A DNA stretch of 64,000 nucleotides from Vibrio diazotrophicus. GTDB lineage: Bacteria > Pseudomonadota > Gammaproteobacteria > Enterobacterales > Vibrionaceae. The notes under the pieces were generated by a model. That model searched no databases. It saw only the letters and a program-made list of their open reading frames with translations, and was not told the DNA's origin. Position numbers and translations under genes: made by a program. Shown piece after piece: positions 45,909-56,101 of the stretch. Numbering within the stretch: the stretch's first letter is position 1; each line of letters begins with the position of its first letter. The stretch covers positions 62,001-126,000 of the forward strand of contig NZ_CP151842.1 in assembly GCF_038452265.1 (NCBI RefSeq), written 5' to 3'.

Positions 45909-47078
45909 ATGACGGAAAAAAAGAAGCGTGGCTTACTGTCATGGCTTGGCTTTGGTGATGAAGAACCAAGCCAAACAAAAGCAACCGAAGAACAAGTAGA
46001 ACAAACTGAATCAGAACAAACGGTTGAAGAGCCGGTCGAGGAAGTCGAGACTGAAAAAGCAGAAGCAGAAGCAGAAGCAGAAGCAGAAGCAGAAGCAGAA
46101 GTTATTGAAGAACCTCAAGCGCAAGAGCCTCGAATCCAAGAACAGGAAAAGCCAACAGAGAGCTTCTTTGCTCGTCTGAAACGTAGCTTAAGCCGCACGA
46201 AAGCTAACATCGGTGCCGGTTTTTTTGGTTTATTCAAAGGCAAAAAAATCGATAGTGATCTGTTTGAAGAACTAGAAGAACAGCTATTGATTGCGGATGT
46301 GGGTATGGATACCACACTGAAAATCATCGAAAACCTGACAGAAAAAGCATCTCGCCAGCAACTAAAAGATGGCGAAGCGCTGTACGATCTGTTGAAAGGT
46401 GAATTGGCAGAAATTCTGTCGACCGTTGAACAGCCTTTGGTTGTTGATACCGCAAAAACACCGTACGTGATTTTAATGGTTGGTGTAAACGGTGTAGGTA
46501 AAACCACAACAATCGGTAAACTGGCTAAGCAGTTCCAGTCACAAGGTAAGAAAGTGATGCTGGCTGCGGGTGACACATTCCGAGCAGCGGCTGTTGAACA
46601 GTTACAAGTATGGGGTGAGCGCAATAATGTTCCAGTTATTGCTCAACATACCGGTGCAGACAGTGCGTCCGTGATTTACGATGCGATTGAAGCTGCGAAA
46701 GCGCGTGGTGTGGATGTGGTTATCGCTGATACCGCAGGTCGTTTACAAAACAAATCCAACCTGATGGAAGAGCTGCGTAAAATCGTTCGCGTAATGAAGA
46801 AAATCGACGATTCAGCGCCGCATGAAATCATGCTGACGTTGGATGCGGGTACTGGTCAAAATGCGATTAGCCAAGCGAAACTGTTTAGCGATGTTGCACC
46901 AATCACAGGTATTACTCTGACCAAACTGGATGGTACTGCAAAAGGTGGTGTAATTTTCGCGATTGCGGATCAGTTCCAAATTCCAATTCGCTTTATCGGT
47001 GTTGGTGAAGGCATTGAAGATCTGCGTCCATTCGAAACGCAAGAGTTCATCGACGCGCTGTTTAGTCGCGATGAGTAA
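45909..47078 (+). CDS. ftsY: Signal recognition particle receptor FtsY
   Basis: This 389-residue SRP receptor GTPase delivers ribosomes to the Sec translocon. An acidic N-terminal A domain (about 1-85) is followed by the NG domain with G1 GVNGVGKTT, GDTFRAAAVEQL, G3 ADTAGR and G4 TKLDGTAKGG. The A domain contains (AE)7 encoded by seven exact GCAGAA repeats at 46059-46100, a length-variable tract. ftsE follows after 79 bases, as in E. coli ftsYEX. Confidence 0.97.
   Translation: MTEKKKRGLLSWLGFGDEEPSQTKATEEQVEQTESEQTVEEPVEEVETEKAEAEAEAEAEAEAEVIEEPQAQEPRIQEQEKPTESFFARLKRSLSRTKANIGAGFFGLFKGKKIDSDLFEELEEQLLIADVGMDTTLKIIENLTEKASRQQLKDGEALYDLLKGELAEILSTVEQPLVVDTAKTPYVILMVGVNGVGKTTTIGKLAKQFQSQGKKVMLAAGDTFRAAAVEQLQVWGERNNVPVIAQHTGADSASVIYDAIEAAKARGVDVVIADTAGRLQNKSNLMEELRKIVRVMKKIDDSAPHEIMLTLDAGTGQNAISQAKLFSDVAPITGITLTKLDGTAKGGVIFAIADQFQIPIRFIGVGEGIEDLRPFETQEFIDALFSRDE
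46059..46100 (+). repeat. Hexanucleotide microsatellite in ftsY, (GCAGAA)7
   Basis: Seven uninterrupted GCAGAA units encode Ala-Glu repeats. Loss or gain of units keeps the frame and changes only the length of the acidic linker. Confidence 0.95.
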
Positions 47079-47157
47079 TAATCCCAAGTACAACGAACAG
47101 TAACATACCCTAGAGAGATGCCCGTTTGGGTATCTCGCTGCAAAAAAGGAATGATGC

Positions 47158-47832
47158 GTGATCAAGTTTCAACAGGTGAGCAAGGTATATCGAGGCGGGC
47201 GACAAGCTCTGCAGAAAGTCGATTTTCATTTACGTCGTGGTGAGATGACCTTTCTGGGTGGACATTCTGGCGCGGGTAAGAGTACTTTGCTTAAGCTCAT
47301 TTGCGCTATTGAGCGACCTACTGACGGCAAAATCAGTTTTAACGGCCATGACGTCACCCGTATTCCAAACAAAGATATTCCTTTTTTGCGTCGTAATATC
47401 GGTATTGTTTTCCAAGATCACCGCCTTTTGATGGACAGAACCGTGTTTGACAACGTTGCGTTGCCGATGCGAATTGAGTCTATCTCTGAAAACGATATCA
47501 AGCGCCGAGTTTCGGCAGCGTTAGATAAAACCGGTTTGTTGGATAAAGCTCGTTGTTTACCGAGCCAGTTATCGGGTGGTGAGCAGCAACGTGTTGGTAT
47601 TGCTCGAGCTGTGGTGAACCGTCCTACTCTATTATTAGCCGATGAACCTACGGGTAACTTGGACCCAGAACTATCGACTCGTATCCTGCATCTGTTTGAA
47701 GAGTTTAACCGCGCTGGAGTGACCATTTTACTGGCAACTCACGATCATAACTTAGTGAATTCTCGCCCTCAGTATCGCCACTTAGAGTTAAATCAGGGCT
47801 TTTTAAGTGAGGTTGAAGATTATGGCCGTTAA
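47158..47832 (+). CDS. ftsE: Cell division ATP-binding protein FtsE
   Basis: This 224-residue ABC ATPase acts with FtsX to activate peptidoglycan hydrolases at the septum. Walker [11 protein letters not shown] is at residues 34-43, the signature [16 protein letters not shown], and Walker [13 protein letters not shown]. The start codon is GTG, with AAAAAAGGA 7 bases before it. It overlaps ftsX by 11 bases. Confidence 0.96.
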   Translation: MIKFQQVSKVYRGGRQALQKVDFHLRRGEMTFLGGHSGAGKSTLLKLICAIERPTDGKISFNGHDVTRIPNKDIPFLRRNIGIVFQDHRLLMDRTVFDNVALPMRIESISENDIKRRVSAALDKTGLLDKARCLPSQLSGGEQQRVGIARAVVNRPTLLLADEPTGNLDPELSTRILHLFEEFNRAGVTILLATHDHNLVNSRPQYRHLELNQGFLSEVEDYGR

Positions 47833-48790
47833 TCCTAAAAACAAGAAAACGACCAAAGCTCGTGATGCAAAAAGAGTGAAAACCGATAGCTTTTTGACTA
47901 TTCATATCAAACAAGCCAAAGCGTCTTTTTCCAGCCTGTGGCAACGCCCTATGGGTAATATTCTCACATTGGCTGTTATCTCTATGGCACTGACCCTACC
48001 AGCGTGTATGTATTTGCTGAGCAAGAATATTGCGTCTGTGGCAGACAACGTAGCGAGCCCTTCTCAAATCAGTGTTTACATAAAAGAAGATACGCCTGAG
48101 CCAAGAATCATGGTGTTGAAAGACGAAATCGAAAGCCGTGCTGAAGTGGAGAAAGTCGATTATATCTCTCCACAACAAGGTCTTGAGGATTTGAGTCAGC
48201 ATTCAGGTTTCGACCAAGCTATCAGCCTGCTTGATGAATATTCACTGCCGGGTGTGCTGATTGTTTCTCCAAATGTCGAAACGGACCAGGAAATAAAGGC
48301 GATTGCTGATTCCATCCGTGGTCAGGAAGGGGTAACAGACGTACGTTTAGACGAAGACTGGTTAGCTCGATTGGATGCTATTCGTAATTTAGCGACGATT
48401 GTGGTTATCAGCTTGTCATTATTAATGCTGGCTTCTGTGTTTTTGATTATCGGCAACACACTCCGTTTTAACGTTCAGGCCAATAAAGAAGAAATTCAGA
48501 CTATGAAGCTGATTGGTGCGACCGATAGCTTTATTCTGCGTCCTTATTTATACGTCGGTATGTGGTTTGGTGTTTTGGGAGCTATATCGGCTTGGCTACT
48601 AACAGCCTTTATCACCATAGTGCTGAATGGGGCGGTGGAAGATTTAGCTAAGTTGTACGATAGCCAGTTTCGGTTAATCGGTTTAAATTGGGATGAATCT
48701 TTACTACTGCTTATGCTGGGAACGGCCTTAGGCTGTATCGCGGCGAAAAGCGCAGCCCAACGCCACTTAAAAGAAATTGAACCTGTGTAG
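47822..48790 (+). CDS. ftsX: Cell division protein FtsX
   Basis: This 322-residue inner-membrane partner of FtsE has a charged cytoplasmic N-terminus, helix 1 near residues 45-65, a periplasmic domain (about 70-190) that contacts EnvC-type hydrolase activators, and three C-terminal helices. ANKEEIQTMKLIGATDSFIL is the typical FtsX block. The start at 47822 (MAVNPKNKK) is preferred over the in-frame ATG five codons earlier because GAGG is then well spaced. Confidence 0.95.
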   Translation: MAVNPKNKKTTKARDAKRVKTDSFLTIHIKQAKASFSSLWQRPMGNILTLAVISMALTLPACMYLLSKNIASVADNVASPSQISVYIKEDTPEPRIMVLKDEIESRAEVEKVDYISPQQGLEDLSQHSGFDQAISLLDEYSLPGVLIVSPNVETDQEIKAIADSIRGQEGVTDVRLDEDWLARLDAIRNLATIVVISLSLLMLASVFLIIGNTLRFNVQANKEEIQTMKLIGATDSFILRPYLYVGMWFGVLGAISAWLLTAFITIVLNGAVEDLAKLYDSQFRLIGLNWDESLLLLMLGTALGCIAAKSAAQRHLKEIEPV

Positions 48791-48835
48791 CGAATCCTTG
48801 TCTTTATTAGGTGAAAACAATATTTGAGTGGCTAG

Positions 48836-48864
48836 TTGACTTGTCACTAACATTTGTTTATGCA
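48836..48864 (+). promoter_or_regulatory. Candidate rpoH promoter
   Basis: TTGACT (48836-48841), 17 bases and TATGCA (48859-48864). A CATAAT at 48863-48868 is an alternative -10 with longer spacing. About 90 bases before the rpoH start. Confidence 0.35.
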
Positions 48865-48954
48865 TAATAACCAATCGGTCTTGAATACTGTTCATTTTGG
48901 GTTCAAGATTGTTAGATTAAATTGGCTCCAGATCAGAGATTGATGAGGAATTGA

Positions 48955-49812
48955 ATGACTAAGTCAACATATCAATTAGCGCTTGTTTCGCAAGATAGCT
49001 TAGATAGTTATATCCGCACAGCGAACAGTTATCCTATGCTGACCGCAGAGGAAGAGCGTGAGCTTGCTGAGAAGTTGCATTATGAAGGTGATATTGAAGC
49101 GGCTAAAGGCTTGATTCTGTCACACCTTCGTTTCGTTGTTCACGTTGCTCGTGGTTATTCTGGCTACGGCTTGCCATTAGCGGATCTTGTTCAGGAAGGT
49201 AACATTGGTCTGATGAAAGCGGTAAAACGCTTTAACCCTGAAGTGGGTGTAAGACTGGTATCTTTCGCGGTTCACTGGATCAAAGCTGAAATCCACGAGT
49301 ACGTATTACGTAACTGGCGTATCGTGAAGATTGCGACGACAAAAGCGCAACGTAAACTTTTCTTCAATCTACGTAAGTCGAAAAAGCGTTTAGGTTGGTT
49401 TAACAACGGTGAAGTTGAAACTGTTGCTCGTGAACTGGGTGTAGAGCCTTCAGAAGTTCGTGAAATGGAATCTCGCTTAGCGGCACAAGATGCAACGTTT
49501 GAGTTTTCTGCTGATGATGATGACAACAGCAACTCTTATGCGGCGCCAATGTTATATCTGGAAGACAAGCATTCAGATTTAGCCGACAACCTAGAAGAGC
49601 AGAACTGGGAAAAACATACGACAAAACGTCTGAGTCTTGCTTTAGCAACTCTTGATGAGCGTAGTCAACATATCGTGCGTTCGCGTTGGTTGGATGATCA
49701 AAAATCAACCCTTCAGGAACTGGCCGATATGTATGAAGTATCTGCTGAGCGTATTCGTCAGTTAGAAAAGAATGCGATGAAGAAATTAAAAGAAGCGGTA
49801 GGCGAGTTGTAA
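48955..49812 (+). CDS. rpoH: Heat-shock sigma factor RpoH (sigma-32)
   Basis: This 285-residue sigma factor directs RNA polymerase to heat-shock genes. Region 2 contains [16 protein letters not shown] and [17 protein letters not shown]; the RpoH box QRKLFFNLR at residues 132-140 is the sigma-32 hallmark involved in chaperone and protease control; region 4 has [28 protein letters not shown] precedes the ATG. It follows ftsX by 164 bases, with its own promoter likely. Confidence 0.97.
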   Translation: MTKSTYQLALVSQDSLDSYIRTANSYPMLTAEEERELAEKLHYEGDIEAAKGLILSHLRFVVHVARGYSGYGLPLADLVQEGNIGLMKAVKRFNPEVGVRLVSFAVHWIKAEIHEYVLRNWRIVKIATTKAQRKLFFNLRKSKKRLGWFNNGEVETVARELGVEPSEVREMESRLAAQDATFEFSADDDDNSNSYAAPMLYLEDKHSDLADNLEEQNWEKHTTKRLSLALATLDERSQHIVRSRWLDDQKSTLQELADMYEVSAERIRQLEKNAMKKLKEAVGEL

Positions 49813-49837
49813 TTCCCCTAACCATTCTGTAAATACC

Positions 49838-49870
49838 AAAAAACCGAGGTCTGTTGATCTCGGTTTTTTT
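49838..49870 (+). terminator. Terminator of rpoH
   Basis: AAAAAACCGAG / CTCGGTTTTTT with a loop of about 10 bases. Confidence 0.85.
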
Positions 49871-49910
49871 ATGCCGGATCGAAAAGGCCTTTAAACTGAA
49901 CATGGGAAAC

Positions 49911-50127
49911 TGTGGATAAGTCTGTGGTAAATTTATTTACTGACTGTCATCAAGTAGGGTAAATAAAGGTATGAACGCTGTTTTTTATTTGGGGATACTT
50001 TTAGATCTACACACAGAAAGAGCAGGATCATCACTAGATGTTGTGGATCGATCTTGAGAAAAACACTTTATCACCGCAATCCACAGGATTATCCACAGTT
50101 GATGAACAAATGATCGCTGGTGGATAA
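49911..50127. promoter_or_regulatory. Cluster of DnaA-box-like sequences between rpoH and glpE
   Basis: Two perfect DnaA boxes are seen: TGTGGATAA (49911-49919) and TTATCCACA (50089-50097). There are near matches: TGTGGTAAA (about 49923), TGTGGATCG (50042), AATCCACA (about 50078) and GGTGGATAA (50119). The remaining bases of this roughly 400-base non-coding gap show nothing else recognisable. It may titrate DnaA or control glpE or rpoH. Confidence 0.6.
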
Positions 50128-50208
50128 CCTTACTCAGCCCATGTACTTGTCATTCTCTGGATAGGTTACAATGGCGCTGAAAAAATATTACTAAAGTGAG
50201 AGTAAATC

Positions 50209-50529
50209 ATGGACCAATTTCAGCACATTGATGTAGCGGGCGCTCAAACCCTCATCGAACAGAATAATGCCAAGCTAGTGGATATCAGAGATCCCCAGTC
50301 GTTTGCTGTTGCACATGCAAAAACGGCATTCCATTTAACCAATGACAGCATCGTTTCATTCATGGAAGAGGCTGAATTTGATCAGCCGGTTTTGGTTATG
50401 TGCTATCACGGAATTAGTAGCCAGGGTGCAGCCCAATACTTGGTTAACCAAGGCTTTGAACAGGTGTATAGTGTGGATGGTGGTTTTGAAGCTTGGCATC
50501 GTGCCAACTTACCTGTCGAAGCGAGTTAG
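50209..50529 (+). CDS. glpE: Thiosulfate sulfurtransferase GlpE
   Basis: This 106-residue single-domain rhodanese transfers sulfane sulfur from thiosulfate to cyanide or thiol acceptors in the cytoplasm. The active-site loop CYHGISS has its cysteine at residue 65, the same position as E. coli GlpE. The gene lies 8 bases before glpG, as in the enterobacterial glpEGR operon, but glpR is absent here. Confidence 0.95.
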   Translation: MDQFQHIDVAGAQTLIEQNNAKLVDIRDPQSFAVAHAKTAFHLTNDSIVSFMEEAEFDQPVLVMCYHGISSQGAAQYLVNQGFEQVYSVDGGFEAWHRANLPVEAS

Positions 50530-50537
50530 AAAAACAG

Positions 50538-51389
50538 ATGATTAGATTGATCACTTTAAATAACCCTCGAATGGCGCAAGCATTTATCGATTACATGGCG
50601 TCACGGCAGATAGAGATAAGAATGACGTCAGAGGGAAGTGGTCAATTTGCCTTGTGGTTGATGGAAGATGAACATCAACTGGAAGTGGAACACGAAATAG
50701 AGCTGTTCCTCGCCAATCCCAATGACGGTAAGTATCAGGCTGCGTCTTGGGATATGGCAGAAAGTCGTAAACCTCAATTCCGATATCACTCGCCCAGTAT
50801 GATGGCAATGCTCAAAGCCAAAGCGGGTCCATTAACGCTATCCATCATGACGGTCTGTGTTGCTATCTTTGCTTTACAGCAAATAGGCATGTCGGACGCT
50901 GTGTTCTCCGCATTACATTTCCCAGCAGAAAGCGGCCAGCAATGGCAGTTGTGGCGTTGGGTAAGTCATGCGCTCCTGCATTTTTCCGTCTTACACATAG
51001 TGTTTAACTTGCTATGGTGGTGGCAATTTGGCGGAGATATCGAAAAACGCTTGGGTAGCTTTAAGTTATTGCAGATTTTTTTAGTCTCTTCTGCTTTTTC
51101 CGGTGCAGGACAGTATTGGGTAGAAGGCGCTAATTTTGGTGGCCTATCGGGTGTGGTTTACGCTTTAGTCGGTTATTTATGGATGCTAGGCTGGCGAGCA
51201 CCTCAGATGGGGCTAGGCATTCAGAAGCCACTGGTTGTGTTTATGCTGGTTTGGTTAGTGCTTGGTTTTGTGCAGCCCTTTATGGCGATTGCCAACAGCG
51301 CTCACTTAGCCGGCTTGGTAGTTGGTGTCCTACTAGGGCTCAATGATGCGAATCGATACTCTCTGAAGAAACAAAAAAACGGCTCATAA
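50538..51389 (+). CDS. glpG: Rhomboid intramembrane serine protease GlpG
   Basis: This 283-residue rhomboid cleaves membrane proteins within the bilayer. A cytoplasmic N-terminal domain (about 1-75) precedes six helices; the catalytic serine is S204 in GLSGVVYAL and the histidine H256 in NSAHLAGLVVG. The start at 50538 (MIRLITLNNP) is chosen because the earlier in-frame start lies within glpE. The ribosome site is weak, suggesting coupling to glpE. Confidence 0.95.
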   Translation: MIRLITLNNPRMAQAFIDYMASRQIEIRMTSEGSGQFALWLMEDEHQLEVEHEIELFLANPNDGKYQAASWDMAESRKPQFRYHSPSMMAMLKAKAGPLTLSIMTVCVAIFALQQIGMSDAVFSALHFPAESGQQWQLWRWVSHALLHFSVLHIVFNLLWWWQFGGDIEKRLGSFKLLQIFLVSSAFSGAGQYWVEGANFGGLSGVVYALVGYLWMLGWRAPQMGLGIQKPLVVFMLVWLVLGFVQPFMAIANSAHLAGLVVGVLLGLNDANRYSLKKQKNGS

Positions 51390-51400
51390 GCCGTTTTTTT
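51373..51400 (+). terminator. Terminator of glpEG
   Basis: AAAAACGGCT / AGCCGTTTTT with a CATA loop and a long T run; it overlaps the end of glpG. Confidence 0.9.
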
Positions 51401-51415
51401 CTAAGGGATAATTCA

Positions 51416-51820
51416 CTACTGGTATAGATATTTTGTGAACAACAGGTCGGCGATGATAGTACGTCCTGTTTCTGGCAGCAGTGTATTATTCAGCTGTTCT
51501 ACTAGGGTTTTACGAAGATCTTCACGGCCAGCTAATGACTTAATCACATCTTCGTTTTGTTTGCCCAATAGCTCGACAACCGCATCTCTAATTAGAGGCT
51601 GGTGCTTTTCTATTAGTGGTAAATCGGCGCTGTTGCTCACCATGACATCAATACGCACTTGGATATACCCCAACTTTTTACCCTTGGTGTAGAAATTTGT
51701 GGTCACATCCGGCTCAAGAGTGAAATAAGCCAGTTTTGGTGCTTCTTCATCAGCAATAACCAAACTGGAAAACAAAAGGCCAAATGCGAGTATTATCGGA
51801 GATAGGTATTTTCTAAGCAT
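51416..51820 (-). CDS. FliL-like exported protein
   Basis: This 134-residue protein has an N-terminal hydrophobic segment (about residues 7-23) that could be a signal peptide (VIADEEAPK) or anchor. It is followed by a FliL-like domain: YFTLEPDVTTNFYTKG, LGYIQVRIDVMV, and the C-terminal helix RKTLVEQLNNTLL. FliL proteins support flagellar stators, but no flagellar gene is near, so this is a stand-alone relative of uncertain role. It is divergent from ubiC. Confidence 0.8.
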   Translation of the reverse strand: MLRKYLSPIILAFGLLFSSLVIADEEAPKLAYFTLEPDVTTNFYTKGKKLGYIQVRIDVMVSNSADLPLIEKHQPLIRDAVVELLGKQNEDVIKSLAGREDLRKTLVEQLNNTLLPETGRTIIADLLFTKYLYQ

Positions 51821-51987
51821 ATGTCTATTAATTCTTTTCTCTGTTCAAGATACTCGAACCGCCCGAGTCTTGTTACAATAGAGCATCTTTTTGTAAATAA
51901 AAATACTCTATTAGGTTTCATGTCCTTGGTTTGAGACCATGAGCGGACTTTCTTTCGAGACTACTGCTCGCTGTATTGAATATTAGT

Positions 51988-52518
51988 ATGAATCAATCAA
52001 TTTCGCTGTACCTGACTGCTTTAAGCCAAGTGAACTGGTTATCGCCAGACGAATTCACATTTCCAGATCCTAATGCAAAAGCTTGGTTGCTAGAGCAGGG
52101 GTCACTTTCCCGTCGATTATCGGACAACTGTCAACAACTGACGGTTGAGTTGCTACACAACCAGTGGGTGGAATCTTCGTTTCTGGACAAGAGCGAATCT
52201 GAACTGTTGCCAACAGAACCGTGTCTTTTGCGAAAAGTCATTCTACAAGGAGATGGTAAGCCTTGGATAGTCGGAAGAACATTGATTCCAAAATCATCAG
52301 TTCAGGATCAATCGCATAATCTTGAACTCCAAGGTGAAATACCACTTGGACTGACAGTATTCAGTGCTGATAATGTTAAGCGCGATGAGTTGTTGGTGGG
52401 GTGGGCTGAAACACCAGATGGCTTGCTTTTAGCGCGACGTTCACGTTTATGGATGAACAATAAACCTATGTTAGTGGCTGAATTATTTCTGAGTGATTCC
52501 CCTGCTTATTTTTTCTAA
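51988..52518 (+). CDS. ubiC: Chorismate lyase UbiC
   Basis: This 176-residue enzyme splits chorismate to 4-hydroxybenzoate and pyruvate, the first step of ubiquinone synthesis. RREVIL-type product-site residues appear as CLLRKVILQGDGKPW, with RTLIP and ARRSRLWMNNKPMLVAELFL toward the C-terminus. The ATG at 51988 is preferred over a TTG four codons earlier. It is followed after 13 bases by ubiA, the next step, as in E. coli ubiCA. Confidence 0.92.
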   Translation: MNQSISLYLTALSQVNWLSPDEFTFPDPNAKAWLLEQGSLSRRLSDNCQQLTVELLHNQWVESSFLDKSESELLPTEPCLLRKVILQGDGKPWIVGRTLIPKSSVQDQSHNLELQGEIPLGLTVFSADNVKRDELLVGWAETPDGLLLARRSRLWMNNKPMLVAELFLSDSPAYFF

Positions 52519-52531
52519 GGAGCAAGTATAA

Positions 52532-53386
52532 ATGAGCGCTGTAAAGGCAAAGGCGTATTGGCAGCTAATGCGAATGGATCGTCCTATTGGTTCATTGCTG
52601 CTTCTGTGGCCTACCATCTGGGCACTTATTTTATCGGCTCAAGGTTTTCCAGACATCAAGGTTCTTATCGTATTCGTCTTAGGTGTCTTTATGATGCGTT
52701 CGGCTGGATGTGTGATCAATGATTTCGCCGATCGAAAAGTCGATGGGCATGTAAAGCGCACGTCTCAGCGTCCTTTACCATCAGGAAAAGTGTCAGCAAA
52801 AGAGGCGGTGATTTTGTTCCTCGCGTTATCTATTGCGTCGTTTCTGTTGGTATTGACCATGAATCCGCTGACAGTTCAGCTTTCCTTCGCGGGTTTAGTG
52901 CTTGCCTTCATCTATCCCTTTATGAAGCGATTTACTCACTTGCCTCAGCTGTTTCTGGGTTTAGCCTTCAGTTGGTCTATTCCTATGGCATGGGCTGCAC
53001 AGGCTAATGAACTGCCGTTAATTGTCTGGTTTGTTTTTGCGATTAATGTGGTGTGGACCGTTGCTTACGACACCCAATATGCCATGGTCGATAGAGATGA
53101 TGATTTGGTCATTGGCATAAAGTCGACAGCCATTCTCTTTGGCCGGTATGACAAAATGATCATCGGTGGCTTACAGCTTCTGACGATTGCGATGCTGATT
53201 ATGCTAGGCAATTATTATCAGTTGGGTGCGAGCTACTATTGGGGCTTGCTAGTGGCTGGCGGATTGTTCGTTTATCAGCAGCATTTGATCCGTCATCGAG
53301 AAAGACAGCCTTGTTTTCAGGCATTCTTAAACAACAACTATGTGGGCATGGTCGTTGCGGCTGGATTGCTGATTTCATACTTCTGA
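52532..53386 (+). CDS. ubiA: 4-hydroxybenzoate octaprenyltransferase UbiA
   Basis: This 284-residue inner-membrane prenyltransferase attaches the polyprenyl tail to 4-hydroxybenzoate. It has about eight to nine helices. The first Mg-binding motif NDFADRKVD is at residues 63-71, and the second is in [13 protein letters not shown] near residue 185-197. TAAGGAGCA precedes the ATG. It is the second gene of ubiCA and is closed by a terminator. Confidence 0.95.
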   Translation: MSAVKAKAYWQLMRMDRPIGSLLLLWPTIWALILSAQGFPDIKVLIVFVLGVFMMRSAGCVINDFADRKVDGHVKRTSQRPLPSGKVSAKEAVILFLALSIASFLLVLTMNPLTVQLSFAGLVLAFIYPFMKRFTHLPQLFLGLAFSWSIPMAWAAQANELPLIVWFVFAINVVWTVAYDTQYAMVDRDDDLVIGIKSTAILFGRYDKMIIGGLQLLTIAMLIMLGNYYQLGASYYWGLLVAGGLFVYQQHLIRHRERQPCFQAFLNNNYVGMVVAAGLLISYF

Positions 53387-53395
53387 TTCAAAAAC

Positions 53396-53422
53396 AAAAG
53401 GCATCCATTGGATGCCTTTTTT
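53396..53422. terminator. Bidirectional terminator between ubiA and plsB
   Basis: AAAAGGCATCC / GGATGCCTTTT with a short ATT loop and flanking A and T runs. Confidence 0.9.
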
Positions 53423-53435
53423 ATCTTCGCTATTT

Positions 53436-55874
53436 TTATTTCACAAGATGCTGGTCGTATTGATAAATACTTTCTTGAATGGTCAGCCTTACTTCTGGAT
53501 AAAGCATACCGTATAACTTCTTAGCCAGACGTTTTGTCTGCTCAACGTTACATTCACCATCATTGTCTAAATAGCCTTCCGATTTCAACGTCACAAACAG
53601 TGCTGAGAACACACCTTTGTCGAAGAACTCTGGAGCGTTAATGCCGTGCAGACGACCGAGACGCTGAGCAATCTCTTGGCTCTTCGCTTCTAAATCTGAC
53701 TTACCAAGTTCTGGGTTCTCTACTAGCAAGTTCAGAGCAATCGCATAACGTTGCAGTGTTTCTGAAATCGTGCGACCTAGCAGCATCAACACTTGGGTTT
53801 TCGCTTGGTTAATCGTAACCATACCATAATTAATTGAGATTAAATCTTGGCGTTGTAACTCATCCAAGTAGTGTGTCACTTTCTCAGCTAATTGCTCGCT
53901 ATCAAGACTTAGGAAAAGCTCTTGTTTCAAGAACGGGTAGATAAGCGCAACATTTTCCTGAATTTTCTCTACGCTGAGTTTCTGCTGACGAATCAGCATT
54001 TGAGCAATCAAAGACGGCAGTGCAAGTAAGTGAATGATATTGTTGCGATAGTAAGTCATCAGAATCGACTGGTTACGATCTAAAGAAATAATGTCGCCCA
54101 TGGTATCGGACTCAATCACAAACTTGTCGAGCGATTCGGCATGATTCACCAAGCTTTCGGCATTGTCATCAGGAATCGTAGAAGTGTTGGAATAAGGAAC
54201 ATTACGCAGAATGTTCAAGTAGCAATCAATCTGGTTGATCAGTGTGTCTCTCGATAGAGCACGTTGACGAGAAGCAAGTAGAGCCGTTGCACACAACGTT
54301 AGCGCATTAGTTGCTGCTGCGTCGTTAATGTGCGTCATCATCTTAGTCGCAAGCTTGTTCACCACTGGGTTCATCCATTGTGGTTTCGTTGCTCCGATAG
54401 GGTCGATATCTTGAGTCCAAGTCGGTACTTGCTCATTCAAGAATTGGTTCAATGGAATTGGCTCACCAAAGTTCACATAACCTTTACCGAAGTTACGCAG
54501 TTTGCGAATAGTACGCAGTACTAAACCCGCGTTCTCTTTCTCTTTTTGCTTACCGCGCAGTTCTTTGGCGTAGGTACTGACTTCCATTACGTGCTCGTAA
54601 CCAATGTAGACTGGCACAAGTGTTACCGGGCGATTTAATCCGCGCAGCATCGCTTGAATGGTCATTGCCAGCATACCTGTTTTCGCCGTCAGCAAGCGAC
54701 CTGTACGTGAGCGGCCACCTTCACTGAAATATTCAACCGAGTAACCTTTAGAGAACAACTCCGCTAGGTATTCACGGAAAATGGTGGAATACAGCTTGTT
54801 GCCTTTAAAGCTGCGACGCAAGAAGAATGCTCCACCACGGCGGAATATCGGGCCTGCTGGGAAGAAGTTTAGGTTGATGCCCGCAGCAATATGCGGTGGT
54901 ACTAAGCCTTCGTTGTACAAAACGTAAGACAGCAGTAAGTAGTCCATATGACTGCGGTGACAAGGAACATAAACTATCTCATGCCCGTCTTGCGCCAAGC
55001 GGCGTACGGTTGAAGCATTGTTGATGTTTAAGCCTTGGTATAAACGGTTCCAAAGCCAGCGCAAAACACGACTGCCTTTTTTCACTAAGGAGTAAGAGAA
55101 GTCTGCCGCAATTTCATCCATGATGTCATGGGCAGCTTTGCGAGCCTTCTCAATTGAAATGTTTTTAGCTTGGGCCTCGTCCCGAATCGCTTTATCAATC
55201 GCAGGGGACTGCATCAATCGGCGGAACAACACTTCTCGTTGAGGAAGATTAGGACCGGAAGCCGCTAATTTCTGACGAGAGAAGTGAATACGTGCCACGC
55301 GAGCGAGTTTATGTGCAATGGCTTCATCAGTACCGTGCGAATTTGCCATATGACGCAGTGATACCACTGGGCTAAAGCGCACCAAACAATCTCGTCCAGC
55401 GAGAATAACCGCTTGTGCTTTCTGTAAACCATTCATGGGTTGCAGGTATGGCTTTTCGCTGCCTTCTTTGCCCGGTTTTCTTCCCCATAGAACCGATGCT
55501 GGAATCACTTGTACATCAAGTTCTTGATCATTGTGATGTAGAGCCAGAAGCTCAGTGAACGTTGCGATGGAATCGCTTGGTACATGGCTATCATTCTGTA
55601 GCAACGTCGGACGAGAAGAGATAAACACGTAACGTTTTAGAGTCTTACCCTGAATTTCTAGTGGAGAAAGTGGATCCGGCAAGCCTGCGTCTTTCGCGTG
55701 AGTTTGCAGTGTCAGCAAATCAATATTTGAACGGAAAGGTAGTACGTAAATGATTGGCTTGCTAATATCGATGCCGATATCTTCAATCGGATTTGAAGGA
55801 ATTACAGTCCCTTTTACTAGTAGCGTTGTCGGTAACTTTAAAAGCGAACGTGATAGTGATTGTCCAGAAGACAT
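53436..55874 (-). CDS. plsB: Glycerol-3-phosphate O-acyltransferase PlsB
   Basis: This 812-residue inner-membrane-associated enzyme forms lysophosphatidic acid from acyl-ACP or acyl-CoA, the first step of phospholipid synthesis. The acyltransferase HxxxxD motif is [10 protein letters not shown] near residue 306, followed by blocks GAFFLRR and [14 protein letters not shown]. Length agrees with the E. coli enzyme (807). It is divergent from dgkA, as in E. coli. Confidence 0.96.
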   Translation of the reverse strand: MSSGQSLSRSLLKLPTTLLVKGTVIPSNPIEDIGIDISKPIIYVLPFRSNIDLLTLQTHAKDAGLPDPLSPLEIQGKTLKRYVFISSRPTLLQNDSHVPSDSIATFTELLALHHNDQELDVQVIPASVLWGRKPGKEGSEKPYLQPMNGLQKAQAVILAGRDCLVRFSPVVSLRHMANSHGTDEAIAHKLARVARIHFSRQKLAASGPNLPQREVLFRRLMQSPAIDKAIRDEAQAKNISIEKARKAAHDIMDEIAADFSYSLVKKGSRVLRWLWNRLYQGLNINNASTVRRLAQDGHEIVYVPCHRSHMDYLLLSYVLYNEGLVPPHIAAGINLNFFPAGPIFRRGGAFFLRRSFKGNKLYSTIFREYLAELFSKGYSVEYFSEGGRSRTGRLLTAKTGMLAMTIQAMLRGLNRPVTLVPVYIGYEHVMEVSTYAKELRGKQKEKENAGLVLRTIRKLRNFGKGYVNFGEPIPLNQFLNEQVPTWTQDIDPIGATKPQWMNPVVNKLATKMMTHINDAAATNALTLCATALLASRQRALSRDTLINQIDCYLNILRNVPYSNTSTIPDDNAESLVNHAESLDKFVIESDTMGDIISLDRNQSILMTYYRNNIIHLLALPSLIAQMLIRQQKLSVEKIQENVALIYPFLKQELFLSLDSEQLAEKVTHYLDELQRQDLISINYGMVTINQAKTQVLMLLGRTISETLQRYAIALNLLVENPELGKSDLEAKSQEIAQRLGRLHGINAPEFFDKGVFSALFVTLKSEGYLDNDGECNVEQTKRLAKKLYGMLYPEVRLTIQESIYQYDQHLVK

Positions 55875-55949
55875 AAGAGTTCAAAGCCTCAAAAATCAGT
55901 ACAAAAACTCAAGAGTATTTCCGTGTTCCTAAACCATAGGAGAAGGAAA

Positions 55950-56033
55950 ATGGAGATGCACCTAAGTAGGTCTATATTTTTCGAGCTGCAAGAATACCAG
56001 AAACTGGTCAAACCTTTTAATTTTATTCAGTGA
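55950..56033 (+). CDS. Possible 27-residue leader ORF upstream of dgkA
   Basis: An ATG at 55950 has a very strong ribosome site (AGGAGAAGGA, 2-3 bases ahead of the usual spacing). The frame encodes MEMHLSRSIFFELQEYQKLV and seven more residues, ending in TGA at 56031-56033. That stop overlaps an ATG (TGATG) in frame with dgkA. No family was recognised. It may be a small translationally coupled gene or a leader peptide; expression is unproven. Confidence 0.35.
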   Translation: MEMHLSRSIFFELQEYQKLVKPFNFIQ

Positions 56034-56101
56034 TGTTTGATTTTTGCGCGGATATTCTGAATTTTTTTCAGATTGATTTTGCTAATACGTGGAACAGTAG
56101 T

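Noticed and set aside
46059..46100. Phase variation of ftsY by its hexamer repeat
   Set aside because: Six-base units cannot shift the reading frame, so only length variation is possible.
49911..50127. Reading the DnaA-box cluster as a replication origin or as the crtS site of chromosome 2 replication
   Set aside because: No AT-rich unwinding region with 13-mers, no dnaA, gidA or similar origin neighbours; crtS in V. cholerae lies elsewhere and its motif was not seen.
51976..51987. TTG start giving UbiC four more residues
   Set aside because: The ATG at 51988 matches the family start better and neither has a strong ribosome site.
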